This document shows positions 16,195-24,464 of a DNA stretch of 64,000 bases, one piece after another. The position numbers and the translations under genes were made by a program. Source of the DNA: Lachnospiraceae bacterium (lineage in GTDB: Bacteria; Bacillota; Clostridia; Lachnospirales; Lachnospiraceae); assembly GCA_022799355.1 (NCBI GenBank), contig JAAWOG010000004.1, forward strand, positions 1 to 64,000. The letters are read 5' to 3'. Below the pieces are notes generated by a model. The model saw only the letters and a program-made list of their open reading frames with translations, was not told the DNA's origin and searched no databases. Numbering within the stretch: position 1 is the first letter of the stretch; the number at the start of each line of letters is the position of its first letter.

Positions 16195-17028
16195 TTACTC
16201 TATTTTGCGAATGGTTTTTTCGCCAATTTCAATACGGCGCTCCTTATACAAACGCCCCGCGGCACGCTTAAATTCGTTCTTGCTCATGCCTGTTTCCCTG
16301 CGGATCACCTCAGGATTTGCCTTGTCGGAAAAGGGAAGTACGCCGTCAAAGCTCTCGATGACTGCCATCAGTCTCTCCGCATCCTCATCCATCTGCAGAT
16401 AAGCCTTCTGCCGTACCGACAGATCCAGCTTGCCGTCCTCCTTTACCTCGCTCACCCGGGCCGTAATCGTATTCCCCACCGGAAAATCCTTTTCCCCATA
16501 CATCTGATTTTTCGGGATCAGTGCCGAATACTTATCATCCACCGCTACAAACACGCCGAAATTACCGCTGATCTCGTAGATCCGCCCCGTCACGGTATCA
16601 TCCTTTTTATAAGGGCTGTCCGTCCCCAGATAGTGGTACAGCTTCATCGTTGCGCAGAGCCTTCCGCTCTTATCGATATAGAGCGCCGCCAGGCAGTCCT
16701 CCCCCGGCATCACCTTTTTTGTCTGCTCCTTAAAAGGCAGGAGCAGCTCCTTCTCCAGTCCCCAGTCTAAAAAAGCGCCAATCTTTGTTACATCCGATAC
16801 TTTTAAAAGCGCCACTTCCCCCAATGCCAGCTTCGGAGTATTTACCGTCGCGATCAGCCGGTCCGCCGAATCCCTGTAAATAAAAACCTCCAGTTCATCT
16901 CCCCTTTTTGTGCCCTCCGGAACCTGTTTACCCGGAAGAAGCACTCTCTCCTTCTCATCCCCCAGATATACACCAAACTCCACTTCCTTCACTACCGTCA
17001 GCTTCTGCCGTTTTCCTAATTCTATCAT
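16195..17028 (-). CDS. cvfB: CvfB-like S1-domain RNA-binding protein
   Basis: This 277-residue protein has the CvfB (YitL) layout: S1-like domains in series (about 1-65, 66-135 and 140-212; the second contains GAFLDWGLEKELLLPFKEQ and the third GNFGVFVAVDDKYSALIPKNQ) and a C-terminal winged-helix segment (about 225-277, including MSKNEFKRAAGRLYKERRI). CvfB proteins bind RNA and influence virulence and stress gene expression in Firmicutes. The ATG has GAGAGGG just upstream. It is the last of three close genes with the thioesterase and the membrane protein. Confidence 0.88.
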   Translation of the reverse strand: MIELGKRQKLTVVKEVEFGVYLGDEKERVLLPGKQVPEGTKRGDELEVFIYRDSADRLIATVNTPKLALGEVALLKVSDVTKIGAFLDWGLEKELLLPFKEQTKKVMPGEDCLAALYIDKSGRLCATMKLYHYLGTDSPYKKDDTVTGRIYEISGNFGVFVAVDDKYSALIPKNQMYGEKDFPVGNTITARVSEVKEDGKLDLSVRQKAYLQMDEDAERLMAVIESFDGVLPFSDKANPEVIRRETGMSKNEFKRAAGRLYKERRIEIGEKTIRKIE

Positions 17029-17074
17029 ATTCCCTCTCTATTCTCTCATTTTGTACAAATTTCATACATCGGTA

Positions 17075-17782
17075 TCATTCTCCGGTAAACTCCACTACCG
17101 CGTAGGGTTCTTTATTCTCATCATTCAGGCTCACCACATAACCTCCATCCCGCTCATAGATCACCGGGCAGAAAACATCATTCAGATAGGCCTGTTTCTT
17201 ATACTCCGCCCGAAGCCGCCGGATCACAAAGCCTTCCCTGGGATATTCCAGCGCAATATGCACATACTGTCCGTTATTGACATGATGGTTCGTGTCCAAA
17301 TAATGTCTGGTGATGGCAAACGCCGCTTTTTCCTCTCCCCCTTCCGGTATCGCAATCTTCCGGGGCAGATATTCCATCTCTATTCTGGGGCTTACCTGAT
17401 AGCCTTCCTTCATATTCCGGTCCGGCATCACCGGCCTTCCTTTTTCCAGATCAAAAAGCGTCCAGATCGAATTTGCCGCTGCCACCCGCTCTCCCTGCGA
17501 ATCCTTCATCCAGAAGTTACGATATCCGATAAATCCCCTGAAGTCATAAGGCAGCGTTCCAATTTCCACCCTTTCCCCAATCTCAGGATACCGCGCCACA
17601 TCGATCTGCCAGGAACTCAAAAGCCATACCTGATGCCTCTCCTGCAAATATCTCACCCCAAGCCCAATGTCCTCGGAGTGAAAAGTAGAGCAGTCCTGGA
17701 AATAATCCAGAAGACTTCCCAACGTCAGTTTATTCTCACAATCCGCCTCACTGTATCTGATCCTTGCATCAAAAGTATACAT
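17075..17782 (-). CDS. Acyl-ACP thioesterase
   Basis: This 235-residue double hot-dog protein belongs to the plant FatA/FatB-like acyl-ACP thioesterase family found in Firmicutes. The second half carries the DTNHHVNNGQYV motif (about 164-175) with the Asn/His catalytic residues. It hydrolyses acyl-ACP to free fatty acid, adjusting membrane lipid chain supply or producing free acids. It starts 28 nt after the membrane protein gene. Confidence 0.88.
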   Translation of the reverse strand: MYTFDARIRYSEADCENKLTLGSLLDYFQDCSTFHSEDIGLGVRYLQERHQVWLLSSWQIDVARYPEIGERVEIGTLPYDFRGFIGYRNFWMKDSQGERVAAANSIWTLFDLEKGRPVMPDRNMKEGYQVSPRIEMEYLPRKIAIPEGGEEKAAFAITRHYLDTNHHVNNGQYVHIALEYPREGFVIRRLRAEYKKQAYLNDVFCPVIYERDGGYVVSLNDENKEPYAVVEFTGE

Positions 17783-17809
17783 ATCAGCCGCTTCCTTTCC
17801 TTCGTTTTT

Positions 17810-19087
17810 TTATTCCTTCCATTGTTTGCACAATAATCTTTCAAAACCTGTCACTCCGGCAAAAACACCGGCAGCCAGAATTCTACATGTAAACTGCCAG
17901 TGTTCCTCCGCATGGTTCTGTGTAACAAAGTACCACCCGACCGGATACAGCGCCAAAACAAAATACGCCATTTTTCCCCCTGCGGAATTTTCATTCTTCT
18001 CTTGTCCTCTTTTTAGTCTTAGCAACAAAATCAGCAGCCATGCGGCAATCAGCAGCACATAGCACCAATTACCGTATACCGCCAGATTTTTTGACAATAC
18101 ACTGATTAAGCCATTTGCCCGCGATCCTCCGGCCGCGCTCTGTGTCCTGGTTAAAATTGTGCTCAATGCATTCTCAATGACCGCACTGCCCGTAAACAAG
18201 TCAACAAGTACCCATTTTGCCGCCCATAAACCCATATACCCGACAAACCATTCCATACTGTATTTTACCATTCCAACGATATTCTCGCCAAAACTTTTTT
18301 CATGCAAATATAAATAAACACACAGCGGATATAGTAATGTGATCAACGGATATGTGAGAAAATCAAAATAAGCCGTTATCATCCCCAAAACCAAAAAGAA
18401 CTTTCCATACAGACCTTTCCTGTTTAAATATTCATCCGACTTCAGCTCTATAAGAAGCGCCGCAGTCATGATGTAAAAACAGATGCTCAGAGAAAGAGAT
18501 GCATAGGTGCTCACAAAAAACAGAAACGGCAGGGACAGCAAAAACCCCCTTGCTGGTAAATACGCCTTTTTTTCGCAAAATCCGATCAACACAAGCCCTG
18601 CCATAATCAACTGGAGGGATGCATTCATAAGCCTTATTATATTAAGTGAGAAAAACAATAAAAGTGGCTTCAGTATCACCAGATAGCCATGCCAATATCT
18701 GGAATACTCAACCTCCCATTGCTGCGGAACGTTTTCAAGATAATCCTTCAGCGAATATCCGGGCCACCATCCCTCCGGACTGTGGGATTCGCCGCGGTAC
18801 ATATGCAATACCTGTTCAAGCAGGGTATGCTTTTCCGATGTATAAACAGCATGTTCAAGCATAAGACAGTCCGTAAAGCTCCCTGTCAACGTGGCATCGA
18901 ATCCATCAATCAATGTTTCGTCCGTAAATTCTTTTTCCAGCATCCCCATAGACCAGTATACATGTTTTTTCATGGGTTCCGTCGGCAGAAGATGCACCAA
19001 CAGCAACGCGACAATCCCCAATGCCGCCCCTGAAATCAGTATTAATATATGGCTCGCAACAACACCGGATATCTTTCTTTTCCCCAT
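17810..19087 (-). CDS. Polytopic membrane protein of unknown function
   Basis: I do not recognise this 425-residue protein. It has about ten hydrophobic segments, the first at about 9-31. An extracellular region of about 120 residues follows, rich in aromatic residues (WWPGYSLKDYLENVPQQWEVEYSRYWHG). The overall shape, one helix then a large loop then a helix bundle, resembles GT-C-type glycosyltransferases or their accessory proteins, but I see no diagnostic DxD-type signature. The ATG at 19087 is chosen because AGGA lies 6 nt upstream; the longer frame would use a TTG without a site. Confidence 0.6.
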   Translation of the reverse strand: MGKRKISGVVASHILILISGAALGIVALLLVHLLPTEPMKKHVYWSMGMLEKEFTDETLIDGFDATLTGSFTDCLMLEHAVYTSEKHTLLEQVLHMYRGESHSPEGWWPGYSLKDYLENVPQQWEVEYSRYWHGYLVILKPLLLFFSLNIIRLMNASLQLIMAGLVLIGFCEKKAYLPARGFLLSLPFLFFVSTYASLSLSICFYIMTAALLIELKSDEYLNRKGLYGKFFLVLGMITAYFDFLTYPLITLLYPLCVYLYLHEKSFGENIVGMVKYSMEWFVGYMGLWAAKWVLVDLFTGSAVIENALSTILTRTQSAAGGSRANGLISVLSKNLAVYGNWCYVLLIAAWLLILLLRLKRGQEKNENSAGGKMAYFVLALYPVGWYFVTQNHAEEHWQFTCRILAAGVFAGVTGFERLLCKQWKE

Positions 19088-19123
19088 TACAATCCTGTCC
19101 CGTTTCAAATACTACTTACGAAA

Positions 19124-19156
19124 TAAAAAAACCTCAGAAGACTTCTCCTCTGAGGC
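19124..19156 (-). terminator. Terminator of the tRNA-Gln gene
   Basis: On the minus strand a hairpin (arms 19149-19155 and 19132-19138, extended by adjacent pairs) is followed by a T-run (19124-19131), 8 nt past the tRNA 3' end. Confidence 0.85.
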
Positions 19157-19163
19157 ACTTCAG

Positions 19164-19235
19164 CAGGGCTACAAGGATTCGAACCTTGAAATGACGGAGT
19201 CAGAGTCCGTTGCCTTACCGTTTGGCGATAGCCCT
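19164..19235 (-). tRNA. tRNA-Gln, anticodon CUG
   Basis: A complete 72-nt cloverleaf reads on the minus strand. The acceptor AGGGCTA/TAGCCCT forms 7 bp, the D stem is GCC/GGC, and the anticodon arm ACGGA-CTCTGAC-TCCGT has anticodon CUG at 19203-19201. The T arm CAAGG/CCTTG encloses TTCGAAT, and the discriminator is G (19164). CCA is not encoded. It reads CAG codons and stands alone with its own promoter and terminator. Confidence 0.93.
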
Positions 19236-19251
19236 TTGACTTACTTTAGGT

Positions 19252-19280
19252 ATTATACAGGATTGTCCCTTCAAAAGCAA
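19252..19280 (-). promoter_or_regulatory. Promoter of tRNA-Gln
   Basis: TTGCTT (19275-19280), a 17-nt spacer and a perfect TATAAT (19252-19257) on the minus strand predict a start about 11 nt before the mature tRNA 5' end. Confidence 0.8.
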
Positions 19281-19372
19281 GCCCTTTTTTCAAAAATTTA
19301 TGACAAAATTATGACAAAATTTCGCCGTTTTTTCTAATTATTTACATCAAATATCACAAAAGCGCATCAGCC

Positions 19373-21484
19373 TTACACTTCAAACATCAGCTCGCCGTAA
19401 GTCGGAAGCGGCCAGATCTCCTTATCCACAATCATCTCCAGTTCATCCGCCGGATCTCTCAGTTCCTGCATCACTTTTTTCACCACATCCTTATAGAAGA
19501 ATGCCTGCTCTTTCGCATCCTTTATGGCACCGGCTTCCGTCTCCGCCTTTTCCAGTTTTTTCAGCGCCGTCTGCATGGCGGAAAGTTTTTCACACACACT
19601 GCGTAAAACATCCGTCTGTGCGGAAGCATCCGCTCCCGCCGCCTTCACGGCGTTTACGGTATCCGCAAGGTTTCTGCTGTACCTCATCACGGCAGGGATG
19701 ATCTTCTTACCTGCCATATCGATCATAGTCAGTGCCTCTATATTAATCGTCTTCGCATAGGTCTCGTAGATAATCTCCTCACGGGATTCCAGTTCAACTC
19801 TGGTAAAAATACCGAACCTTTCAAACAAAGCAACCGCCTTATCCGTAGTCAGTGTGGACGCCGCCTCGATCATGGACCTGATATTGGGCAGCCCCCGTTT
19901 TTCCGCCTCTTCCACCCATTCCTCCGCATAACCGTTGCCGTTGAACACGATTCTCTGATGCTCCGTCATATATTCTTTGATCAGATCATGTACCGCCAGG
20001 TCAAAATCCTCCGCCTTCTCCAACCTGTCCGCCGCCTCACAGAAAGCTTCCGCAACAATCGCGTTCAGTGTAGTATTCGGGCTTGCGATGGAATCCGCGG
20101 AGCCTACCATACGGAACTCAAATTTATTGCCGGTAAAGGCAAAGGGTGATGTCCTGTTTCTGTCGGTGGCATCCTTCTCAAAATCAGGCAGTGTCGATAC
20201 GCCTGTTTTCAGCTTTCCACCCTCTTTCAGCTTTGCCGCGTCACCGGTCTCAATCAACTGTTTTACCACATCCTCAAGCTGCTCCCCGAGGAAAATGGAA
20301 ATAATGGCGGGGGGCGCCTCATTCGCACCGAGCCTGTGATCGTTGCCCACATCGGAAGCACTCTGCCGCAGCAGATCGGCATGTTTATCCACCGCTTTCA
20401 TAATACATGCAAGTACCAGCAGAAAACGGATGTTTTTATTCGGCGTATCGCCCGGATCAAGCAGGTTAACACCATTATCCGTCGTAATGGACCAGTTATT
20501 ATGTTTTCCGGAACCGTTTACGCCTGCATAAGGCTTCTCATGCAGAAGGCATCTTAAATCATGATGATAGGCGATCCGCTTCATGGTCTCCATCACAAGC
20601 TGATTGTGATCCACCGCGATATTCGCCGTCGCATAGACCGGCGCGAGCTCGTGCTGTGCCGGCGCCGCCTCGTTATGCTGGGTTTTAGCCGTCACGCCCA
20701 GTTTCCAGAGTTCCTCATTCAAATCCTTCATATAAGCGCCCACCCGCTCTTTGATCACGCCGAAATAATGATCCTCCATCTCCTGGCCTTTCGGCGCAGG
20801 CGCGCCAAAGAGAGTGCGCCCCGCAAACATCAGATCCTCCCTCCGCAGGTACAGATCCTTATCCACCAGAAAATATTCCTGCTCCGGTCCGACACACGCC
20901 GTCACCTTTGTCGCCGCAGTATCACCAAAGAGTTTTACAATACGCAGTGCCTGATTGCTCAGCGCCTCCATGGACCGAAGCAACGGCGTCTTTTTATCCA
21001 GCGCATCACCCGTATAAGAACAGAACGCCGTAGGAATACAGAGGATCGTACCGCAGGCAGATTCTTTCAGAAATGCCGGAGATGTAATATCCCACGCCGT
21101 ATATCCCCTGGCCTCAAAAGTGGCGCGGAGACCGCCGGAGGGGAAAGAGGAGGCATCCGGCTCCCCCTTGATCAGCTCTTTGCCGGAAAACTCCGTAATC
21201 ATTTTGCCGTCCTCGTCAGGGTGGGATACAAACGCATCATGCTTTTCCGCCGTGATGCCGGTCAACGGCTGAAACCAGTGTGAGTAATGGGTTGCACCGT
21301 GTTCCACAGCCCAGTCCTTCATCTCCTTTGCCACCACATTCGCCGCGGTCATGGACAGCTCGCCGCCTTTATCCATCACATGCTTTACTTCTTTATAGAC
21401 ATTCTTCGGCAGACGGCTCCGCATCTTCGCCAGATCAAACACATTCCGGCCAAACAGTTCCTCCACATTCATCAGTTCGCTCAT
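19373..21484 (-). CDS. glnN: Glutamine synthetase type III
   Basis: This 703-residue GSIII begins MSELMNVEELFGRNVFD and contains family landmarks such as GATHYSHWFQPLTG, FSGKELIKGEPDASSFPSGG, the NEAAPAQHE and GSGKHNNWS catalytic-domain segments and NRTSPFAFTGNKFEFR. It makes glutamine from glutamate, ammonia and ATP as a large dodecamer. The ATG at 21484 is chosen because GGAGGAG lies upstream and the first motif matches the normal GSIII N-terminus; the 35 extra residues of the longer frame run across the promoter and a leader hairpin. It stands alone and is probably controlled by its leader. Confidence 0.95.
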   Translation of the reverse strand: MSELMNVEELFGRNVFDLAKMRSRLPKNVYKEVKHVMDKGGELSMTAANVVAKEMKDWAVEHGATHYSHWFQPLTGITAEKHDAFVSHPDEDGKMITEFSGKELIKGEPDASSFPSGGLRATFEARGYTAWDITSPAFLKESACGTILCIPTAFCSYTGDALDKKTPLLRSMEALSNQALRIVKLFGDTAATKVTACVGPEQEYFLVDKDLYLRREDLMFAGRTLFGAPAPKGQEMEDHYFGVIKERVGAYMKDLNEELWKLGVTAKTQHNEAAPAQHELAPVYATANIAVDHNQLVMETMKRIAYHHDLRCLLHEKPYAGVNGSGKHNNWSITTDNGVNLLDPGDTPNKNIRFLLVLACIMKAVDKHADLLRQSASDVGNDHRLGANEAPPAIISIFLGEQLEDVVKQLIETGDAAKLKEGGKLKTGVSTLPDFEKDATDRNRTSPFAFTGNKFEFRMVGSADSIASPNTTLNAIVAEAFCEAADRLEKAEDFDLAVHDLIKEYMTEHQRIVFNGNGYAEEWVEEAEKRGLPNIRSMIEAASTLTTDKAVALFERFGIFTRVELESREEIIYETYAKTINIEALTMIDMAGKKIIPAVMRYSRNLADTVNAVKAAGADASAQTDVLRSVCEKLSAMQTALKKLEKAETEAGAIKDAKEQAFFYKDVVKKVMQELRDPADELEMIVDKEIWPLPTYGELMFEV

Positions 21485-21507
21485 CTTTTTCTCCTCCAAA
21501 ACAGAAA

Positions 21508-21534
21508 ATGTCCCAAAAGCCAAGCTTTGGAACA
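21508..21534 (-). promoter_or_regulatory. Attenuator-like hairpin in the glnN leader
   Basis: On the minus strand ATGTTCCAAAGC and GCTTTTGGGACAT form a 12-bp stem with one bulge, one G-T pair and a 3-nt loop, followed by TTTTCTGTTTT and then directly by the glnN ribosome-binding site. The arrangement looks like a transcription terminator in the 5' leader. What would prevent its formation is not visible. Confidence 0.5.
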
Positions 21535-21577
21535 TCTTTGTTCTCGTATTCCTGTATACAATTATTTCTTCTTTTTT

Positions 21578-21664
21578 AAGATACTCCACTTTTTTTCACT
21601 TTGCAAGAAGAAAAATAAATTTCGTAACTTAGTTCAGTTTATACAAATATGCCTTCTATAAACT
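21578..21664 (-). promoter_or_regulatory. glnN promoter and upstream inverted repeat
   Basis: On the minus strand TTGCAA (21601-21606) and TATCTT (21578-21583) are 17 nt apart. Upstream, AGTTTATA/TATAAACT (21636-21643 and 21657-21664) is a perfect 8-bp inverted repeat that could bind a nitrogen regulator. It does not match the TnrA/GlnR consensus well, so the regulator is unknown. Confidence 0.45.
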
Positions 21665-21706
21665 GTGCAACTTATACAGCTTTCGAAGTTCATATCCTGA
21701 CCTGAT

Positions 21707-22945
21707 TTATTCCCTGCTTCCTGCCATCCTCAGCAGATCATACCGCTCTGCTCTCTCACTCAGCCTGACAAAAAACCGTTGTTTCGCATGAGGGCAGCTC
21801 TCCATCGGATTTCCGTCCTCATCTTCCATGGCTTCCACTCGAACCGGTATATTTCTGCCGTCCGGCTTCATGATTTCGATGGAGTCTCCCACACAGAACT
21901 TGTTCTTCTGTTCCAGACACACATAGCCCCGTTCGTCCATGCCTTCTGCCATGCCGAGGTATACCGCCTCACTCTGATACGTAGAAGAATCATAAATCTG
22001 GGATTCCGTGCCGGGCTTTCCAAAATAGAAACCGGTGGTAAACCGGCGGTAGGTACACTTCCCGATCTCCTGCTTATACCACTCCATATTATTCCGATAT
22101 TTATCTTCCGATTCCAGATAATCATCTATTGCTCTCCGGTAGGTCCGCGCCACGGTCGCCACATAGAGCGCCGCCTTCATCCGCCCTTCTATCTTCAGAG
22201 AATCAATGCCCGCATCCAGCAGTTCGGGAATATGCTCTATCATACACAGATCCCCGGAATTAAACAGGAACGTCCCCCGTTCATTCTCAAAGACAGGCAG
22301 ATATTCTCCCGGCCTGCTCTCCTCCATCACCGTATACTTCCAGCGGCAGGGATGCGTACAGGCTCCCCGGTTGGCATCTCTTCCCGTCATATAATTACTG
22401 AGCAGGCACCTCCCGGAATAGGAAATGCACATGGCTCCGTGGATAAATGCTTCTATCTCCATCTCCACCGGGATATGCTCCCTGATTTTCCTGATCTCCG
22501 GGAGGGAAAGCTCCCGCGCACAGACAACCCGCTTTGCGCCCAGTTTATGCCAGAAAGTATATGTTTTATAGTTTGTATTGTTTGCCTGGGTGGAAATATG
22601 TATTTCCATTTCAGGACAGACCTCCCGGGCAATGGAAAACAGCCCCGGATCGGAAATGATCAGCGCGTCCGGCGGCTCCTTCATCCCGCAGAGTTCCCTG
22701 AAATATTTCTCCGCCTGCTCCAGGTCACTGTGATGGGCAAAAATATTTGCCGTCACATATACCTTTACGCCCCGCTCATGGGCAAAGCAGATCCCTTCCT
22801 CCATCTCCTCCGGAGAAAAGTTTTTCGCCTTCGCCCGCAGGCTGAACGCTTCGCCGCCGATGTAAACCGCATCCGCCCCGAAGATCACTGCCGTTTTTAA
22901 CACTTCCAGACTGCCCGCCGGAATCAGAAGTTCCGCTTTTCGCAT
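21707..22945 (-). CDS. trhP: Peptidase U32-family protein, probable tRNA U34 hydroxylase TrhP
   Basis: This 412-residue protein has the U32 signature EAFIHGAMCISYSGRC (165-180) and a C-terminal small domain. U32 proteins next to TrmR in Bacillus (YrrN/YrrO) and the E. coli homologue TrhP catalyse prephenate-dependent hydroxylation of tRNA uridine 34, although older annotations call them collagenases. The gene order mltG-like, trmR, U32 is the same as in Bacillus subtilis, which favours the tRNA role. The ATG at 22945 has GGAGG 6 nt upstream. Only one U32 gene is present here, whereas Bacillus has two in tandem. Confidence 0.82.
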   Translation of the reverse strand: MRKAELLIPAGSLEVLKTAVIFGADAVYIGGEAFSLRAKAKNFSPEEMEEGICFAHERGVKVYVTANIFAHHSDLEQAEKYFRELCGMKEPPDALIISDPGLFSIAREVCPEMEIHISTQANNTNYKTYTFWHKLGAKRVVCARELSLPEIRKIREHIPVEMEIEAFIHGAMCISYSGRCLLSNYMTGRDANRGACTHPCRWKYTVMEESRPGEYLPVFENERGTFLFNSGDLCMIEHIPELLDAGIDSLKIEGRMKAALYVATVARTYRRAIDDYLESEDKYRNNMEWYKQEIGKCTYRRFTTGFYFGKPGTESQIYDSSTYQSEAVYLGMAEGMDERGYVCLEQKNKFCVGDSIEIMKPDGRNIPVRVEAMEDEDGNPMESCPHAKQRFFVRLSERAERYDLLRMAGSRE

Positions 22946-23006
22946 CTTTTTCCTCCATAAAAGCCGGACCATCGGACGCCCGGATAATAAGTCCAATCTT
23001 ATGACA

Positions 23007-23654
23007 TTAGAGTTCCTGTCTCATTATGCTCGCCGCCACCCCGTCTCCGAGCGGCAAAATCACCGTCTCAAGCCGTTCATCATGGGTGATCTGATACAGA
23101 TATTCCCGCATTCGGCTGTGGATGGTTCGATCCCGCCTTGTGACCGCATAGCGGGATTCCAGTATATCTCCCTCCTGCAGCACATTATCGGATACCAGAA
23201 GCCCTCCCGGCGAAAGCAGCCGCATCACCTCCGGCAGAAAAGAAAGGTACTGCCCCTTCGCGGCATCCATAAAGACCATATCGTAAGGGCCTGTAAGTTC
23301 CTTGAGGATATCCGCCGCATCCCCGGCAAGCAGAGTGATCTCTTCCTCTTTGCCGGCGCGGGCAAAATTTTCCCTCGCCTTCAGAATTCTTTTTTCATAA
23401 TTTTCAATCGTTGTGATATGGCAACCCTTCTCACCGTACTCACTCATCAATAACGCAGAAAAGCCGACCGCACATCCAATCTCCAGAATCCGCCCGGGCC
23501 TTTGCATCTGCAGTAAAAATTTCAAAAGCCTCTGGGTTTCCGGTCTGATAATGGGTACGCCCGCCTCCTGCGCCTCTTTTTCTATCTCATTTAAAAAAGT
23601 TGTATTGCCCTGATCCAGAGAACGGATAAAGGATGCTATTCTCTCCTGTGTCAC
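23007..23654 (-). CDS. trmR: SAM-dependent O-methyltransferase, probable TrmR
   Basis: This 215-residue class I O-methyltransferase has motif I LEIGCAVGFSALLM (about 58-71), an acidic motif ENYEKR and FMDAAKGQY, a metal-site-type segment typical of the catechol O-methyltransferase-like family. In Bacillus subtilis the syntenic gene yrrM encodes TrmR, which methylates 5-hydroxyuridine 34 of tRNA to 5-methoxyuridine; here it likewise sits between mltG-like and U32 genes. The start overlaps the mltG-like stop by 4 nt (ATGA). Confidence 0.82.
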   Translation of the reverse strand: MTQERIASFIRSLDQGNTTFLNEIEKEAQEAGVPIIRPETQRLLKFLLQMQRPGRILEIGCAVGFSALLMSEYGEKGCHITTIENYEKRILKARENFARAGKEEEITLLAGDAADILKELTGPYDMVFMDAAKGQYLSFLPEVMRLLSPGGLLVSDNVLQEGDILESRYAVTRRDRTIHSRMREYLYQITHDERLETVILPLGDGVAASIMRQEL

Positions 23655-24031
23655 TCTTCCTCTTCCTCATCGACATAGGAACTTGACATAATCGCAAGCA
23701 TTTCCTCCGCCGTCATCGCCGTGCTCAGTTCATAATTACCCGGCATCAGCTTATCCTTATGTGCGGAAAGCAGATACTGGGCATAAAAAAGATCTTTATC
23801 CCTGACAAGGCCGTAATCCTCCAGTGCCTCCGCCACCTGCCCAGGCGTTGTCTCCTCGGATAACTCTACGGTATAGGTTGTGCCGGGCTCTGCGCTCACG
23901 GCTTCCTCCGTAAAAATACGATAACCGAAATCATATGCCATGATCGCTGTTCCGACCACATACCGGACGATCACAACAAGCACTATTATTTTCACTGCCG
24001 CCGTCGCGACGGATACAATTAACTGTTTCAT
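23651..24031 (-). CDS. MltG-like protein lacking the catalytic domain
   Basis: A 126-residue protein consists of a transmembrane helix (about 7-29) and one LysM-like subdomain with TPGQVAEALEDYGLVRDKDLF, LMPGNYELSTAMTAEEMLAIM. This matches the N-terminal half of endolytic transglycosylase MltG (YrrL/YceG). The protein then ends in an acidic tail (YVDEEEEE), so the catalytic domain with its glutamate is missing. The reading frame is clean and coupled to trmR, so this is a stable short form rather than an obvious pseudogene. It keeps the syntenic yrrL position and may have an anchoring or regulatory role. Confidence 0.75.
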   Translation of the reverse strand: MKQLIVSVATAAVKIIVLVVIVRYVVGTAIMAYDFGYRIFTEEAVSAEPGTTYTVELSEETTPGQVAEALEDYGLVRDKDLFYAQYLLSAHKDKLMPGNYELSTAMTAEEMLAIMSSSYVDEEEEE

Positions 24032-24059
24032 AACCCTGTCTCCATAACATTCCGTGCCG

Positions 24060-24413
24060 TCAGAACCCTTCCGGAACCGAAAATTCCAGTTCAGCCAGCA
24101 TTTTGTTATCTATATCCTGTTTCAGTCTCACAAAATCACGTTCCGCACAAAGGAACTTATCCACCAGCGGCTCAGCGCGGAATGCCGCTGTCTCCAGTTC
24201 AAAATCTTCCAGCTTCTGCAGCAACTCTTCCCCTTCATTGTTCTGCTGTATCAGGAAATTGTTCCTCCGGTACTCATCAATCCTTTCCTGCAGTCCGGGT
24301 TCCTTCCTGACCGCTTCGCTGGCGGTTTCATAGTTACGATATATTTCGGAATTTTTTATACTGCTGATCAATTCTTCCAGGCTGCTTCTGATACTCAGGT
24401 CTTTTTTTAGCAT
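24060..24413 (-). CDS. YlbF/YmcA-family regulator
   Basis: This 117-residue, mostly alpha-helical protein belongs to the Com_YlbF family; the pattern SIKNSEIYRNYETASEAVRKEPGLQERIDEYRRNNFLIQ is typical. In Bacillus, YlbF, YmcA and YaaT form a complex that modulates RNase Y-dependent mRNA maturation. Here the gene lies between an RNase J gene and the MltG-like gene, so an RNA-decay role is plausible. Confidence 0.82.
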   Translation of the reverse strand: MLKKDLSIRSSLEELISSIKNSEIYRNYETASEAVRKEPGLQERIDEYRRNNFLIQQNNEGEELLQKLEDFELETAAFRAEPLVDKFLCAERDFVRLKQDIDNKMLAELEFSVPEGF

Positions 24414-24464
24414 GTAACAAACTCCTTTTCTTTATTCTGTTTCACATTTTTATTTTAGCCTTTC

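Noticed and set aside
21779-22900. A 373-codon plus-strand open frame
   Set aside because: It is antisense to the U32-family gene, which has its full signature; the antisense translation is low-complexity in His, Arg and Ile.
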